A stretch of 64,000 bases of DNA from assembly GCA_963750075.1 (NCBI GenBank), contig CAVVPG010000004.1, forward strand, positions 124,001 to 188,000, in the 5' to 3' direction. The notes beneath the pieces are model-generated. The model saw only the letters and a list, made by a program, of their open reading frames with translations. It was not told where the DNA came from and made no database searches. The position numbers were made by a program, and so were the translations under genes. The stretch is from Bog-473 sp963750075 (GTDB lineage: Bacteria > Actinomycetota > Acidimicrobiia > Acidimicrobiales > RAAP-2). The first letter of the stretch is position 1; each line of letters opens with the position of its first letter. Below, piece by piece: positions 27,769 through 35,298 of this stretch.

Positions 27769-28290
27769 TTACCCGGGCCAGGCGTCGCTGAGCCTCTTCC
27801 ACGACAGCTGCAGCGTCTCGGGCATCACGCGGGTCTCGGCGACCGACGTCATGAAATTGGTGTCGCCGGACCAACGCGGCAGCACATGGAGGTGGACGTG
27901 CGCCGGCAGTCCCGCACCCGCCGCCCGGCCCAGGTTGGCGCCCATGTTGAGCCCGTCGGGTTCGTAGGCGGCCCCGATGCCGGCCACCGCCCGCTCCGTG
28001 GCAGACCACAGCTCGGCGGACTCGGCCGGGGTCAGGTCGGCGAGAGCACTCACGTGGCGCAGGGGCAACACGAGCACGTGGCCGCTCGCGTAGGGGTAGG
28101 CATTCATGACGACGAAGGTCGACCCGCCCCGCCACACCACCAGGTTGTCCTCGGAGGGCTCGCCGCTCGCCGCCAGCCGGCAGAAGACGCAGCGCGCCTC
28201 GTCGTGCGAGTGGTCACCGGACCGCTCGCGTGCGGTCGCCTCAGCGATGTAGTCGCTGCGCCATCCCGCCCAGAGGTGCGCGAAGCTCAC
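27769..28290 (-). CDS. HIT-family hydrolase/AP4A phosphorylase-like
   Basis: A 173-residue histidine-triad protein closely resembling Rv2613c of M. tuberculosis, described as a diadenosine tetraphosphate phosphorylase, and found beside thrS as there. Visible: C34 and C37 (zinc-type pair in ARCVFCRL), VMNAYPYASGHVLVLPLRHV, GLNMGANLGRAAGAGLPAHVH and the triad HVHLHVLPRW (H131, H133, H135). The residue between the second and third His is Leu where Rv2613c has Gln. GTG 28290 lies 16 bp after thrS. Linking AP4A breakdown to an aminoacyl-tRNA synthetase makes biological sense, since synthetases generate AP4A as a side product. Confidence 0.92.
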   Translation of the reverse strand: MSFAHLWAGWRSDYIAEATARERSGDHSHDEARCVFCRLAASGEPSEDNLVVWRGGSTFVVMNAYPYASGHVLVLPLRHVSALADLTPAESAELWSATERAVAGIGAAYEPDGLNMGANLGRAAGAGLPAHVHLHVLPRWSGDTNFMTSVAETRVMPETLQLSWKRLSDAWPG

Positions 28291-28306
28291 CGTGCCTTCC
28301 CGTCGC

Positions 28307-30304
28307 TCATGCCGTGGCCGCGTCCGGCGCCCGGTCCTCGGGCCGGCCCCTGCTGGCGACCTCGTCGATGACCTCGGCCAGCAGGTCGCCGAGCGGCACG
28401 CCGTGCTCGGGTTTCGTGCCCCAGCCCCGGCGGTTCACGCCCACCGAGCCGGCGGCCACGTCCTCGTCGCCCACCACGAGCACGTAGGGGATCTTGGCCA
28501 TCCTCGCCTTGCGGATCAGCGCGCCCATCTTCTCGCCGCTTTCGTCCAGCGTGGCCCGGAGGCCGGCTTGCGTGCAGGCGTCGACGACCGATTGGGCGTA
28601 GTCGACGTGGCTGTCGGTCACCGGGATCACCCGCACCTCCTCGGGGCACAGCCAGGTCGGCAACGCGCCGGCGTAGTGCTCGATCAGCACGGCCATGAAC
28701 CGCTCGACCGACCCGAACAGCGCGCGGTGGATCATGATCGGCCGGTGGCGGGCATTGTCGGCTCCGACGTACTCGAGCCCGAAGCGCTGGGGCAGCTGGA
28801 AGTCGAGCTGCACGGTCGACAACTGCCAGGTGCGGCCGATGGCGTCGCGCGCCTGCACCGAGATCTTGGGACCGTAGAAGGCACCGCCCCCCTCGTCCAT
28901 GACGAGTTCGAGGCCCATCTCGAGCGCGGTCGTTCGCAGCGCCTCGGTCGCCACGTCCCATTCCTCGTCGGACCCCACTCCCTTGCCGGGCGGCTTGGTC
29001 GACAGCTCGAGGTAGAAGTCGGTGAGCCCGTAGTCCCGCAGGAGGTCGAGCACGAAGTGCAGCGTCCGCACGAGCTCGGCGTCCATCTGCTCGAGCGTGC
29101 AGAAGATGTGCGCGTCGTCCTGGGTCATGCCGCGCACCCGGGTGAGGCCCTGGAGGACGCCCGACAGCTCGTAGCGGTAGACGGCCCCGAACTCGAAGAG
29201 CCGCATCGGCAGCTCGCGGTAGGAGCGCTGGTGGCTCCGGTACACGAGGATGTGGAACGGGCAGTTCATGGGCTTGAGGTAGTACTGCGCGCCCCCGTCG
29301 AGCTCCATCGGGGGGAACATGCCCTCAGCGAACCAGTCGAGGTGCCCGGACTCCTCGAAGAGGGCGCTCTTGGTGATGTGCGGCGAATTGACGAAGTCGT
29401 AGCCCGACTCGACGTGCCGCTGGCGCGAGTGGTCCTCCATCAGCCGGCGGATGGTCCCGCCCTTGGGGTGGAACACGGCCAGGCCCGAGCCGATCTCCTC
29501 GGGGAAGCTGTAGAGGTCGAGCTCCGCGCCCAGCTTGCGGTGGTCGCGCCGCTCCGCCTCCTCGAGCTGGTGCAGGTGGGCCGCCAACGCCTTCTCGGAC
29601 TCCCACGCCGTCCCGTAAATTCGCTGCAGCTGCTCGCGCTTCTCGTCGCCCCTCCAGTAGGCGCCGGCGACCCGCATCAACTTGAAATGGCCCAGCCGCC
29701 CCGTCGAGGGCACGTGCGGCCCGCGGCACAGGTCGATGAACGCGTCGGAGTTGCGGTACGTGCTCACGACCGTCCCGGCCGCGTCGACCTCCTCGGCCCC
29801 CGAACCGACGGCCCGGATGATCTCCAGCTTGAAGGGCTGGTCGGCGAAGATCTCCAGGCCCTCCGCGAGGTCGTGCTGGTGACGCTCGAAGGGCTGGTCC
29901 TCCTCGACGATCGCCCGCATCTCCTCCTCGATCCGCCCCAGGTCGTCGTCACTGAAGTGGGCGCCGCCGGGGAGCTCGAAGTCGTAGTAGAAGCCGTTCT
30001 CGATCACCGGCCCGATGGCGTACTTGGCACCGGGCCACAGCCGGCGCACGGCCTGGGCCAGCACGTGGGCCGTCGAGTGCCGCAGCACCTCCCGGCCCGC
30101 CTCGGTGTCCTCGGTGACGATGGAGACCTTCGACCCGTCGGTCAGCTCGGTGGAGAGGTCCACCTCCCGGCCGTCGACCGTGGCGACGACGGCCGCCTTG
30201 GCGAGCCGGGACCCGATGGACCGGGCGAGCTCTGCAGCCGTCGTGCCCTCGGCCAGCTCCCGCGTCGAGCCGTCGGGAAGACCAACCGAGATGACGCCTG
30301 GCAT
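28307..30304 (-). CDS. thrS: Threonyl-tRNA synthetase
   Basis: A 665-residue class II synthetase that charges tRNA-Thr and edits mischarged serine. Domains in order: TGS (about 1-65), editing/SAD domain with HSTAHVLAQAV and the DLCRGPHVPSTG motif, catalytic core with motif 2 (LFEFGAVYRYELSG, RVRGMTQDDAHIF), zinc-binding residues in LKPMNCPFHI and the later His residues, motif 3 (HRALFGSVERFMAVLIE) and anticodon-binding domain (about 560-650). ATG 30304 is preceded by a GGAAAGGG ribosome-binding site. Length is typical. The 107 bp upstream show no T-box-like structure that I can recognise. Confidence 0.97.
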   Translation of the reverse strand: MPGVISVGLPDGSTRELAEGTTAAELARSIGSRLAKAAVVATVDGREVDLSTELTDGSKVSIVTEDTEAGREVLRHSTAHVLAQAVRRLWPGAKYAIGPVIENGFYYDFELPGGAHFSDDDLGRIEEEMRAIVEEDQPFERHQHDLAEGLEIFADQPFKLEIIRAVGSGAEEVDAAGTVVSTYRNSDAFIDLCRGPHVPSTGRLGHFKLMRVAGAYWRGDEKREQLQRIYGTAWESEKALAAHLHQLEEAERRDHRKLGAELDLYSFPEEIGSGLAVFHPKGGTIRRLMEDHSRQRHVESGYDFVNSPHITKSALFEESGHLDWFAEGMFPPMELDGGAQYYLKPMNCPFHILVYRSHQRSYRELPMRLFEFGAVYRYELSGVLQGLTRVRGMTQDDAHIFCTLEQMDAELVRTLHFVLDLLRDYGLTDFYLELSTKPPGKGVGSDEEWDVATEALRTTALEMGLELVMDEGGGAFYGPKISVQARDAIGRTWQLSTVQLDFQLPQRFGLEYVGADNARHRPIMIHRALFGSVERFMAVLIEHYAGALPTWLCPEEVRVIPVTDSHVDYAQSVVDACTQAGLRATLDESGEKMGALIRKARMAKIPYVLVVGDEDVAAGSVGVNRRGWGTKPEHGVPLGDLLAEVIDEVASRGRPEDRAPDAATA

Positions 30305-30411
30305 CGTGCACCCTTTCCTGCTCAGCCGGGTGGATCGCTCCTGGTCCCGACACCGTTCGTGGTCACCCAAGGGTACTGGACCATCCCTGCGGCCCCGACC
30401 CACCCGCTCGG

Positions 30412-31545
30412 TCAGAGCGCGATGCCGAGAAGCCGGGCGCCGCCGGCCACCGGGCGGCCGGCCGCCGCGGCCTCGTCGAGGGCGCGCAGCGCGGCCGGCG
30501 TGTCGAGGTCGTCGTCCAGCGCGGCCCGGACCGCCGCCAACCCCTGGACGTCGTCGTCGCCGCCGTCGTCGCCCGGAGCGCTCCGCCACAGCGCCAGGCG
30601 TGCCGCCGCCGCCGGCATGTCCCGGTCCGTGTGCCAGTCCCAGTCCTCGCGGTAGTGATGGCCGAGCAGGGCCAGGCGCACGGCGGCCGCATCCCATTCC
30701 TTGCACAGGTCGCCGACGAAGACCAGGTTGCCCAGCGACTTCGACATCTTCGTGCCGTCGAGGCCGACGAGGCCGACGTGGAACCAGAGACGCACGAACG
30801 GCTTGCCCGTGACCGATTCGGACTGGGCGGTCTCGCACTCGTGGTGGGGGAAGACCAGGTCGCGCCCGCCCCCGTGGATGTCGATCGTCTCGCCGAGCTC
30901 GCGCAGGACGAGGGCCGAGCACTCGATGTGCCATCCCGGCCGGCCCGGCCCCCAACGAGACTCCCAGGCCGGCTCGTCGGGCAGCGAGGGCTGCCACAGC
31001 ACGAAGTCGAGCGGATCGCGCTTGTCGGGGTCGTCGGGCCGGCCACCGTGCTCGGCCGCGAGCTCCAGCATCCGGGCCCGGTCGAATCCGCTGATGCGGC
31101 CGAACTCGGGGAAGCTCGCGATGCTGAAATAGACGGAGCCGCCGGACTGGTAGGCGTGGCCACCCTCGAGCGCGTCACCGATCAGCGACAGGATCTCCGA
31201 GATGGCCGAGGTGGCCCGCGGCTCGGAGTACACCGGCAGCAGGTTCAAGAGGCCCATCTCGGCATCGAACCGGGCCATCTCCTCGGCGGCCAGGTCCAGG
31301 TAGTGCACGCCCAGCTCGCGCGCCTTGCGCAGGATGTCGTCGTCGACGTCGGTGACGTTGCGGACGCACTTCGTCTCGTGACCGGCGTCCTGCAGTCGCC
31401 GCTGCAGCATGTCGAAGTAGAGGTACACCGCTGCGTGTCCCAGGTGGGCGGCGTCATAGGGCGTGATGCCGCAGGAGTACATCGTCACCAGCGGTCCCGG
31501 CTCGAACGCCACCACCTCCTTGCGCGCCGTGTCGTACAGCCGCAC
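30412..31545 (-). CDS. mshC: MshC-like cysteine ligase (mycothiol biosynthesis), CysRS-related
   Basis: MshC joins cysteine to glucosaminyl-inositol in mycothiol synthesis and evolved from cysteinyl-tRNA synthetase. This 377-residue protein has the MshC form of the first motif, MYSCGITPYDAAHLGHA (C25, H34, H37), rather than the CGPTVYD form usual in CysRS. Zinc-site candidates are C25, C209 (WHIECSAL) and H234/H235 with E236 (FPHHECE); KMSKS is at 266-270. It is shorter than CysRS and close to MshC length. GTG 31545 starts 2 bp after the stop of the F420 oxidoreductase gene. A truncated CysRS paralogue is the alternative. Confidence 0.8.
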   Translation of the reverse strand: MRLYDTARKEVVAFEPGPLVTMYSCGITPYDAAHLGHAAVYLYFDMLQRRLQDAGHETKCVRNVTDVDDDILRKARELGVHYLDLAAEEMARFDAEMGLLNLLPVYSEPRATSAISEILSLIGDALEGGHAYQSGGSVYFSIASFPEFGRISGFDRARMLELAAEHGGRPDDPDKRDPLDFVLWQPSLPDEPAWESRWGPGRPGWHIECSALVLRELGETIDIHGGGRDLVFPHHECETAQSESVTGKPFVRLWFHVGLVGLDGTKMSKSLGNLVFVGDLCKEWDAAAVRLALLGHHYREDWDWHTDRDMPAAAARLALWRSAPGDDGGDDDVQGLAAVRAALDDDLDTPAALRALDEAAAAGRPVAGGARLLGIAL

Positions 31546-31547
31546 CG

Positions 31548-32198
31548 CTAGATACCGACCATCCTCAGCGTCGTGTGCGCCTTGTGTCGGATGTTCAAAG
31601 TGATACAGACCGCGGTGAACGCCTCGATGGCGGCCGCCTGACTGAGGCTCCCCGCGTCGAGCGGCCGCAGCCCGCGCATGTGCCCGACGAGGTCGACGGT
31701 GGCGGCGGTGGCCGCAGCGTGGTCCGAGCACACCAGCACGTCTGCTTCCAACCCCGACTCGAGGTCTTCCATTTCCGAGGCTGGGAGGTGGTGGAACGCG
31801 GCGGCGACCAGGCTCTCGGGCAGGGCGGCCCCGATGGCCGCGGCGACCGAGCCCCGGGGCGGCATGAGCGCCAGCATCTCGCGGCCGTCCTTGACCAGCG
31901 CATTGGCCATGGAGACGACCACCTTGCCGGCGAGCGGCTCCCGCAACGAGCGGACCGTCGCGACGGCGCTGTCCCACGGGGTGGCCACCACGACGAGGTC
32001 GGCCGCCGCCGCGCCGGCGTTGTCCGCCCCCCGGAGCGGCAGGTCCAGCCCGGGCCAGCGGCCCAGGACCGCGCCGACCACGCTCTCGGCCCGCCCGGCG
32101 TCACGCGAGCCGATCGTCACCTCGACGCCGCGCTCGGCCAAACGGACCGCGACCCCGCGACCCGCCGGGCCCGTTCCACCGAGAATTCCCACGTCCAC
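31548..32198 (-). CDS. npdG: NADPH-dependent F420 reductase (Fno/NpdG-like)
   Basis: A 216-residue Rossmann protein expected to move hydride between NADP(H) and coenzyme F420. The N-terminus VDVGILGGTGPAGRGVAVRLAERG and the following VTIGSRDAGRAE are the family signature, with LVVVATPWDSAV, VSMANALV and VAAAFHHLPASEMEDL later in the chain. Start GTG 32198 or 32192; the first gives the usual N-terminus. Its presence implies the organism makes or uses F420. It heads the minus-strand operon that continues with the MshC-like gene and thrS, and is divergent from fabI with only 31 bp between them. Confidence 0.9.
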   Translation of the reverse strand: MDVGILGGTGPAGRGVAVRLAERGVEVTIGSRDAGRAESVVGAVLGRWPGLDLPLRGADNAGAAAADLVVVATPWDSAVATVRSLREPLAGKVVVSMANALVKDGREMLALMPPRGSVAAAIGAALPESLVAAAFHHLPASEMEDLESGLEADVLVCSDHAAATAATVDLVGHMRGLRPLDAGSLSQAAAIEAFTAVCITLNIRHKAHTTLRMVGI

Positions 32199-32229
32199 GC
32201 CCCTACCTTCGCATAACCTCGCTGGCGCA

Positions 32230-33018
32230 GTGGGACTCCTCGACGGCAAGCGGCTCCTCATCACCGGCGTCCTCACCGACGCCTCCCTGGCCTTCGCCGT
32301 GGCCCGCACGGCGCAGGAGGAGGGCGCCGAGATCGTCCTCTCGGGTGCGGGGCGAGCCCTCTCGCTGACCCGGCGGACCGCGCGCAAGCTGCCGACCCAA
32401 CCCGAGGTCCTGGAGATCGACGTGACGTCACCGGACCAACTGGCTGCGGCCGGCGAGGCGCTGGCCGGGCGCTGGGACCGCCTCGACGGCCTGCTGCACG
32501 CCATCGGGTTCGCACCGCCCGACTGCCTCGGCAACGGCATGTTCGCCGCGGGCTGGGACGACGTCTCGGTCGCCCTGAACGTCTCGACGTACTCCCTCAA
32601 GGCTCTGGTCGACGCCTTCATGCCGCTGCTCGAGGCCGCCGGCCGCGACGGGGGCGCCTCGGTCGTCGGCCTCGACTTCGACGCCGCGGTCGCCTGGCCG
32701 GTCTACGACTGGATGGGCGTCGCCAAGGCGGCGCTCGAATCCCTCTCGCGCTACCTGGCCAAGGAGCTGGGTCCGAAGGGCATCCGGGTCAATCTCGTCG
32801 CGGCCGGACCGGTCCGCACCATGGCGGCCAAGTCGATCCCGGGCTTCAGCGCCTTCGAGGACACCTGGGCCGAACGCGCACCACTGGGTTGGGACGTGCA
32901 CGACGCGACCGCCGTGGCCAAGGCCTGCCTGGCGCTCTTCAGCGACCTCTTCCCCATGACGACGGGTGAGATCGTCCACGTCGACGGCGGCGTCCACGCC
33001 GTCGGTGGCTCCGCCTGA
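32230..33018 (+). CDS. fabI: Enoyl-[acyl-carrier-protein] reductase, FabI/InhA type
   Basis: Catalyses the last reduction in each cycle of fatty acid elongation with NADH. The 262-residue SDR-fold protein starts GLLDGKRLLITGVLTDASLAFAVA, very close to mycobacterial InhA, and has the active-site pair Y159 and K166 (VYDWMGVAKAALESL), nearly the same positions as Y158/K165 in InhA. The NAD-binding D64 region (LEIDVTSPDQ) and the conserved end GEIVHVDGGVHAVGG are present. The catalytic Tyr spacing (Tyr-x6-Lys) is FabI-type, unlike ordinary SDRs. GTG 32230 lacks a Shine-Dalgarno; TAACCT at 32214-32219 may be a -10 for a leaderless message. Confidence 0.96.
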   Translation: MGLLDGKRLLITGVLTDASLAFAVARTAQEEGAEIVLSGAGRALSLTRRTARKLPTQPEVLEIDVTSPDQLAAAGEALAGRWDRLDGLLHAIGFAPPDCLGNGMFAAGWDDVSVALNVSTYSLKALVDAFMPLLEAAGRDGGASVVGLDFDAAVAWPVYDWMGVAKAALESLSRYLAKELGPKGIRVNLVAAGPVRTMAAKSIPGFSAFEDTWAERAPLGWDVHDATAVAKACLALFSDLFPMTTGEIVHVDGGVHAVGGSA

Positions 33019-33037
33019 CGTCCCGGCGGGCAGCGGG

Positions 33038-33063
33038 CGACCCCCAGCGTTCGTTGGGGGTCG
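33038..33063 (+). terminator. Terminator-like hairpin after fabI
   Basis: CGACCCCCA (33038-33046) and TGGGGGTCG (33055-33063) form a perfect 9-bp stem with an 8-nt loop, 20 bp after the fabI stop and about 125 bp before the next gene. No T tract, consistent with actinobacterial hairpin terminators. Confidence 0.6.
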
Positions 33064-33188
33064 GTGCACCCTGACGTCGGGAATTTCATCGCGCCCGACA
33101 GTCGGTGGACCCTGCGCTGTTCCTCCTCGGTGCAGGGGGTGTGGAGTCCCTTCGTACACCCGCTGTGTGCATCGGCGAGGGGTAGGCG

Positions 33189-34736
33189 ATGAGCATCTCG
33201 GATCCCAAGGTCAAGGTGGGCGAACGCACGGTGGTCCACGCCCCCGCCACCGAGCCCGGCTTCGCCTTTCCGCCCAGGCCCAGCCCGAAGCCGCGCCGTA
33301 GCCCCGCCCACGGCGCCTCCCCCTACCGCAGGATCAGCGACCAGGAGCTCACCCTGGTGCAGATCTGCTGCGACTTCGTGTGCATCTGCATCGCACTCCC
33401 CCTCTCGCTGGTCCTCCTGGCGCAGCTCTCCACGGTGCCGGTCAACGCACCCGGCCAGCTGCTCACCAACGTGAAGATCGACTCGCTCTTCCCGGTGGCC
33501 GTCGTCGTCGCGCTGGCCCTCGGCGGTGTGTACCGCGTCACGCACCGGCGCCTGCAGCCCAGCGCGTTCCTCGAGATGCGCGAGCTCTCGTTCGGCGTGG
33601 GCTGCGGCTGCGTCCTCGCACTCGCCATCGGCTCGTTCCTCCATGCCGCCTTCGGGACCACCGAGCCCTACGCCACCCAGCTCGTCGCGGCGGTCATCGT
33701 CACCATCGTGATCATCACCCTCGGACGCATGGGGCTCCGCTTCTTCCTCCACGCCCTCACGACGACGAGGGTGCTCGTCGTGGGTGCCGGCATGACCGCC
33801 GACCGCATCATGCTCAGCGTGCGGCAGGACCCCGGCATGACGCTCGTGGGTCGTGCAGTCGACGGGGACGCTCTCGATGTGGGCGCCATCGGCCGGGTGG
33901 CTGACCTTCCCGAGCTGTGCCGGCAGCTCGACGTGCACCGGATCCTGGTGGCTCCCAGCGAATCGTTCTCGGCCGAGTCGCTCGACGTCTACCGCCAGCT
34001 GCAGGAGTTCGTGCACATCGCGATGGTGCCGCGCTACTACGAGTTGATCAGCTGCCGGTCGCGCCTGACCGACCTGTCGGGCCTGCCCTTCCTCGAGATC
34101 GCCCAGCCGCATCTGAGCGTCTGGGACATGATCATGAAGCGAGCGTTCGACCTGTGCATCAGCTCGGCGGTGCTGCTGGTCACGTCGCCGCTGCTCGTCG
34201 TGGTGGCGGTCGGCGTCAAGCTGAGCTCGCCGGGGCCCGTGTTCTTCCACCAGGTGCGACTCGGTCGGTACGCGCAGCCGTTCACGGTCGTCAAGTTCCG
34301 CTCCATGACCATCGACACCGGGGGCACGCCCGACGGTGAGCCGGCGATCGAGAGCGACGACGCGGACCGGCCCCTGCACGAGGTGCGCAAGAAGAAGGAC
34401 GAGTCGTGCCGCATCACCCGCTTCGGTGCCTTCCTGCGCCGGACGGGCATCGACGAGATCCCGCAATTCATCAACGTCTTCATAGGCGACATGTCCGTGG
34501 TGGGCCCCCGCCCCTTCATCCCGGTCGAGTCCGACGTCGAGGGCTGGGCCACGCGCCGCTTCGAGGTGCGCCCGGGCATCACCGGCCTGTGGCAGGTGTC
34601 GGGCCGCAACGACCTGACCCGCAGTGACCTCGTGCAGCTCGACTACCTCTACGTGGCGTCGTGGTCGCTGTGGTGGGACCTCAAGATCATGTTCGAGACG
34701 CCCAAGACGATGGCCCGGGGCACCGGCGCCTACTGA
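33189..34736 (+). CDS. Polyprenyl-phosphate sugar-1-phosphate transferase (priming glycosyltransferase)
   Basis: A 515-residue priming enzyme for surface polysaccharide synthesis (WbaP/CpsE/WcaJ family). The N-terminal half has about five membrane spans and a Rossmann-like CoA-binding-type domain (about 195-310, TTRVLVVGAGMTADRI). The catalytic C-terminal domain (about 315-515) starts with a re-entrant or spanning helix and shows KRAFDLCISSAVLLV, VKFRSM, RITRFGAFLRRTGIDEIPQF, DMSVVGPRPF and RPGITGLWQVSGR, all family hallmarks. ATG 33189 follows GAGGGGTAGG. The sugar donor cannot be inferred. It lies about 14 kb from the polysaccharide locus at 48-59 kb, which lacks its own priming gene, so it is the best candidate to start that polymer. 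Confidence 0.93.
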   Translation: MSISDPKVKVGERTVVHAPATEPGFAFPPRPSPKPRRSPAHGASPYRRISDQELTLVQICCDFVCICIALPLSLVLLAQLSTVPVNAPGQLLTNVKIDSLFPVAVVVALALGGVYRVTHRRLQPSAFLEMRELSFGVGCGCVLALAIGSFLHAAFGTTEPYATQLVAAVIVTIVIITLGRMGLRFFLHALTTTRVLVVGAGMTADRIMLSVRQDPGMTLVGRAVDGDALDVGAIGRVADLPELCRQLDVHRILVAPSESFSAESLDVYRQLQEFVHIAMVPRYYELISCRSRLTDLSGLPFLEIAQPHLSVWDMIMKRAFDLCISSAVLLVTSPLLVVVAVGVKLSSPGPVFFHQVRLGRYAQPFTVVKFRSMTIDTGGTPDGEPAIESDDADRPLHEVRKKKDESCRITRFGAFLRRTGIDEIPQFINVFIGDMSVVGPRPFIPVESDVEGWATRRFEVRPGITGLWQVSGRNDLTRSDLVQLDYLYVASWSLWWDLKIMFETPKTMARGTGAY

Positions 34737-34882
34737 TCACCCTCTTGTCACCCCCGGGCAAGCCGCCGTTCGCGCCCGTCTCCGGAGCTCCGCGCACCCC
34801 GGGAGAAATCCATCTGCTCATGGGGGTTGCAATTAAACGGCGCGCAAGAGCCCGGAGCAGCCTCCGTTTCACTCCTGTACGA

Positions 34883-34916
34883 GATCGGTGAGCGGTGCGG
34901 AGTGGCACCGCCGATC
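34883..34916 (+). promoter_or_regulatory. 5' leader hairpin before the small membrane protein gene
   Basis: GATCG (34883-34887) pairs with CGATC (34912-34916), then after a 4-nt bulge GCGGTGC (34892-34898) pairs with GCACCGC (34905-34911) around a 6-nt loop. The hairpin ends 7 bp before the AGGGAGG ribosome-binding site of the gene at 34939, so it may shape translation or mRNA stability. Confidence 0.4.
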
Positions 34917-34938
34917 TGGCCCAGGGAGGCGTTCGATC

Positions 34939-35229
34939 GTGCGGCAGTTTCGGGTTCTCGCAGCAATGGCCGGGGTGGCGACGACCGGGATCCTGGCGTG
35001 GTCCGTGACGGTCGGCGCCGCCGGCGCCTCCGGGGCGGCAAGACTCCGCTCGGGCACCCTGCACGCGCAGTTGGTCAGCCACGTCGCGCCGACCTCCTCG
35101 AGCCTCCTGACGGGCTCGGACATCATGGCCGACATCGTGGGGAGCCTGGCCGTGGTGGCGTTCGCCTTCGTGATCGTGACCCTCGTTCGTCGCAGGGTCA
35201 CGGCACCCCCGCCCCGCCCGATCGCCTGA
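34939..35229 (+). CDS. Small membrane protein of unknown function
   Basis: A 96-residue protein with two hydrophobic segments: residues about 5-26 (signal or span, VLAAMAGVATTGILAWSVTV) and about 63-83 (DIVGSLAVVAFAFVIVTLV), the second followed by RRR, so probably inserted with the middle loop outside. GTG 34939 is chosen because AGGGAGG lies about 9 bp upstream; a longer reading from GTG 34888 would run through the leader hairpin. I recognise no family. It sits between the priming transferase and an ABC exporter on the same strand. Confidence 0.6.
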   Translation: MRQFRVLAAMAGVATTGILAWSVTVGAAGASGAARLRSGTLHAQLVSHVAPTSSSLLTGSDIMADIVGSLAVVAFAFVIVTLVRRRVTAPPPRPIA

Positions 35230-35298
35230 CCGCAGCGTCACCGGGCGCGTCGGCTCTGACCGACCGGACTGCCGCGGCTCCGACAGTAGGTTGCAGGC

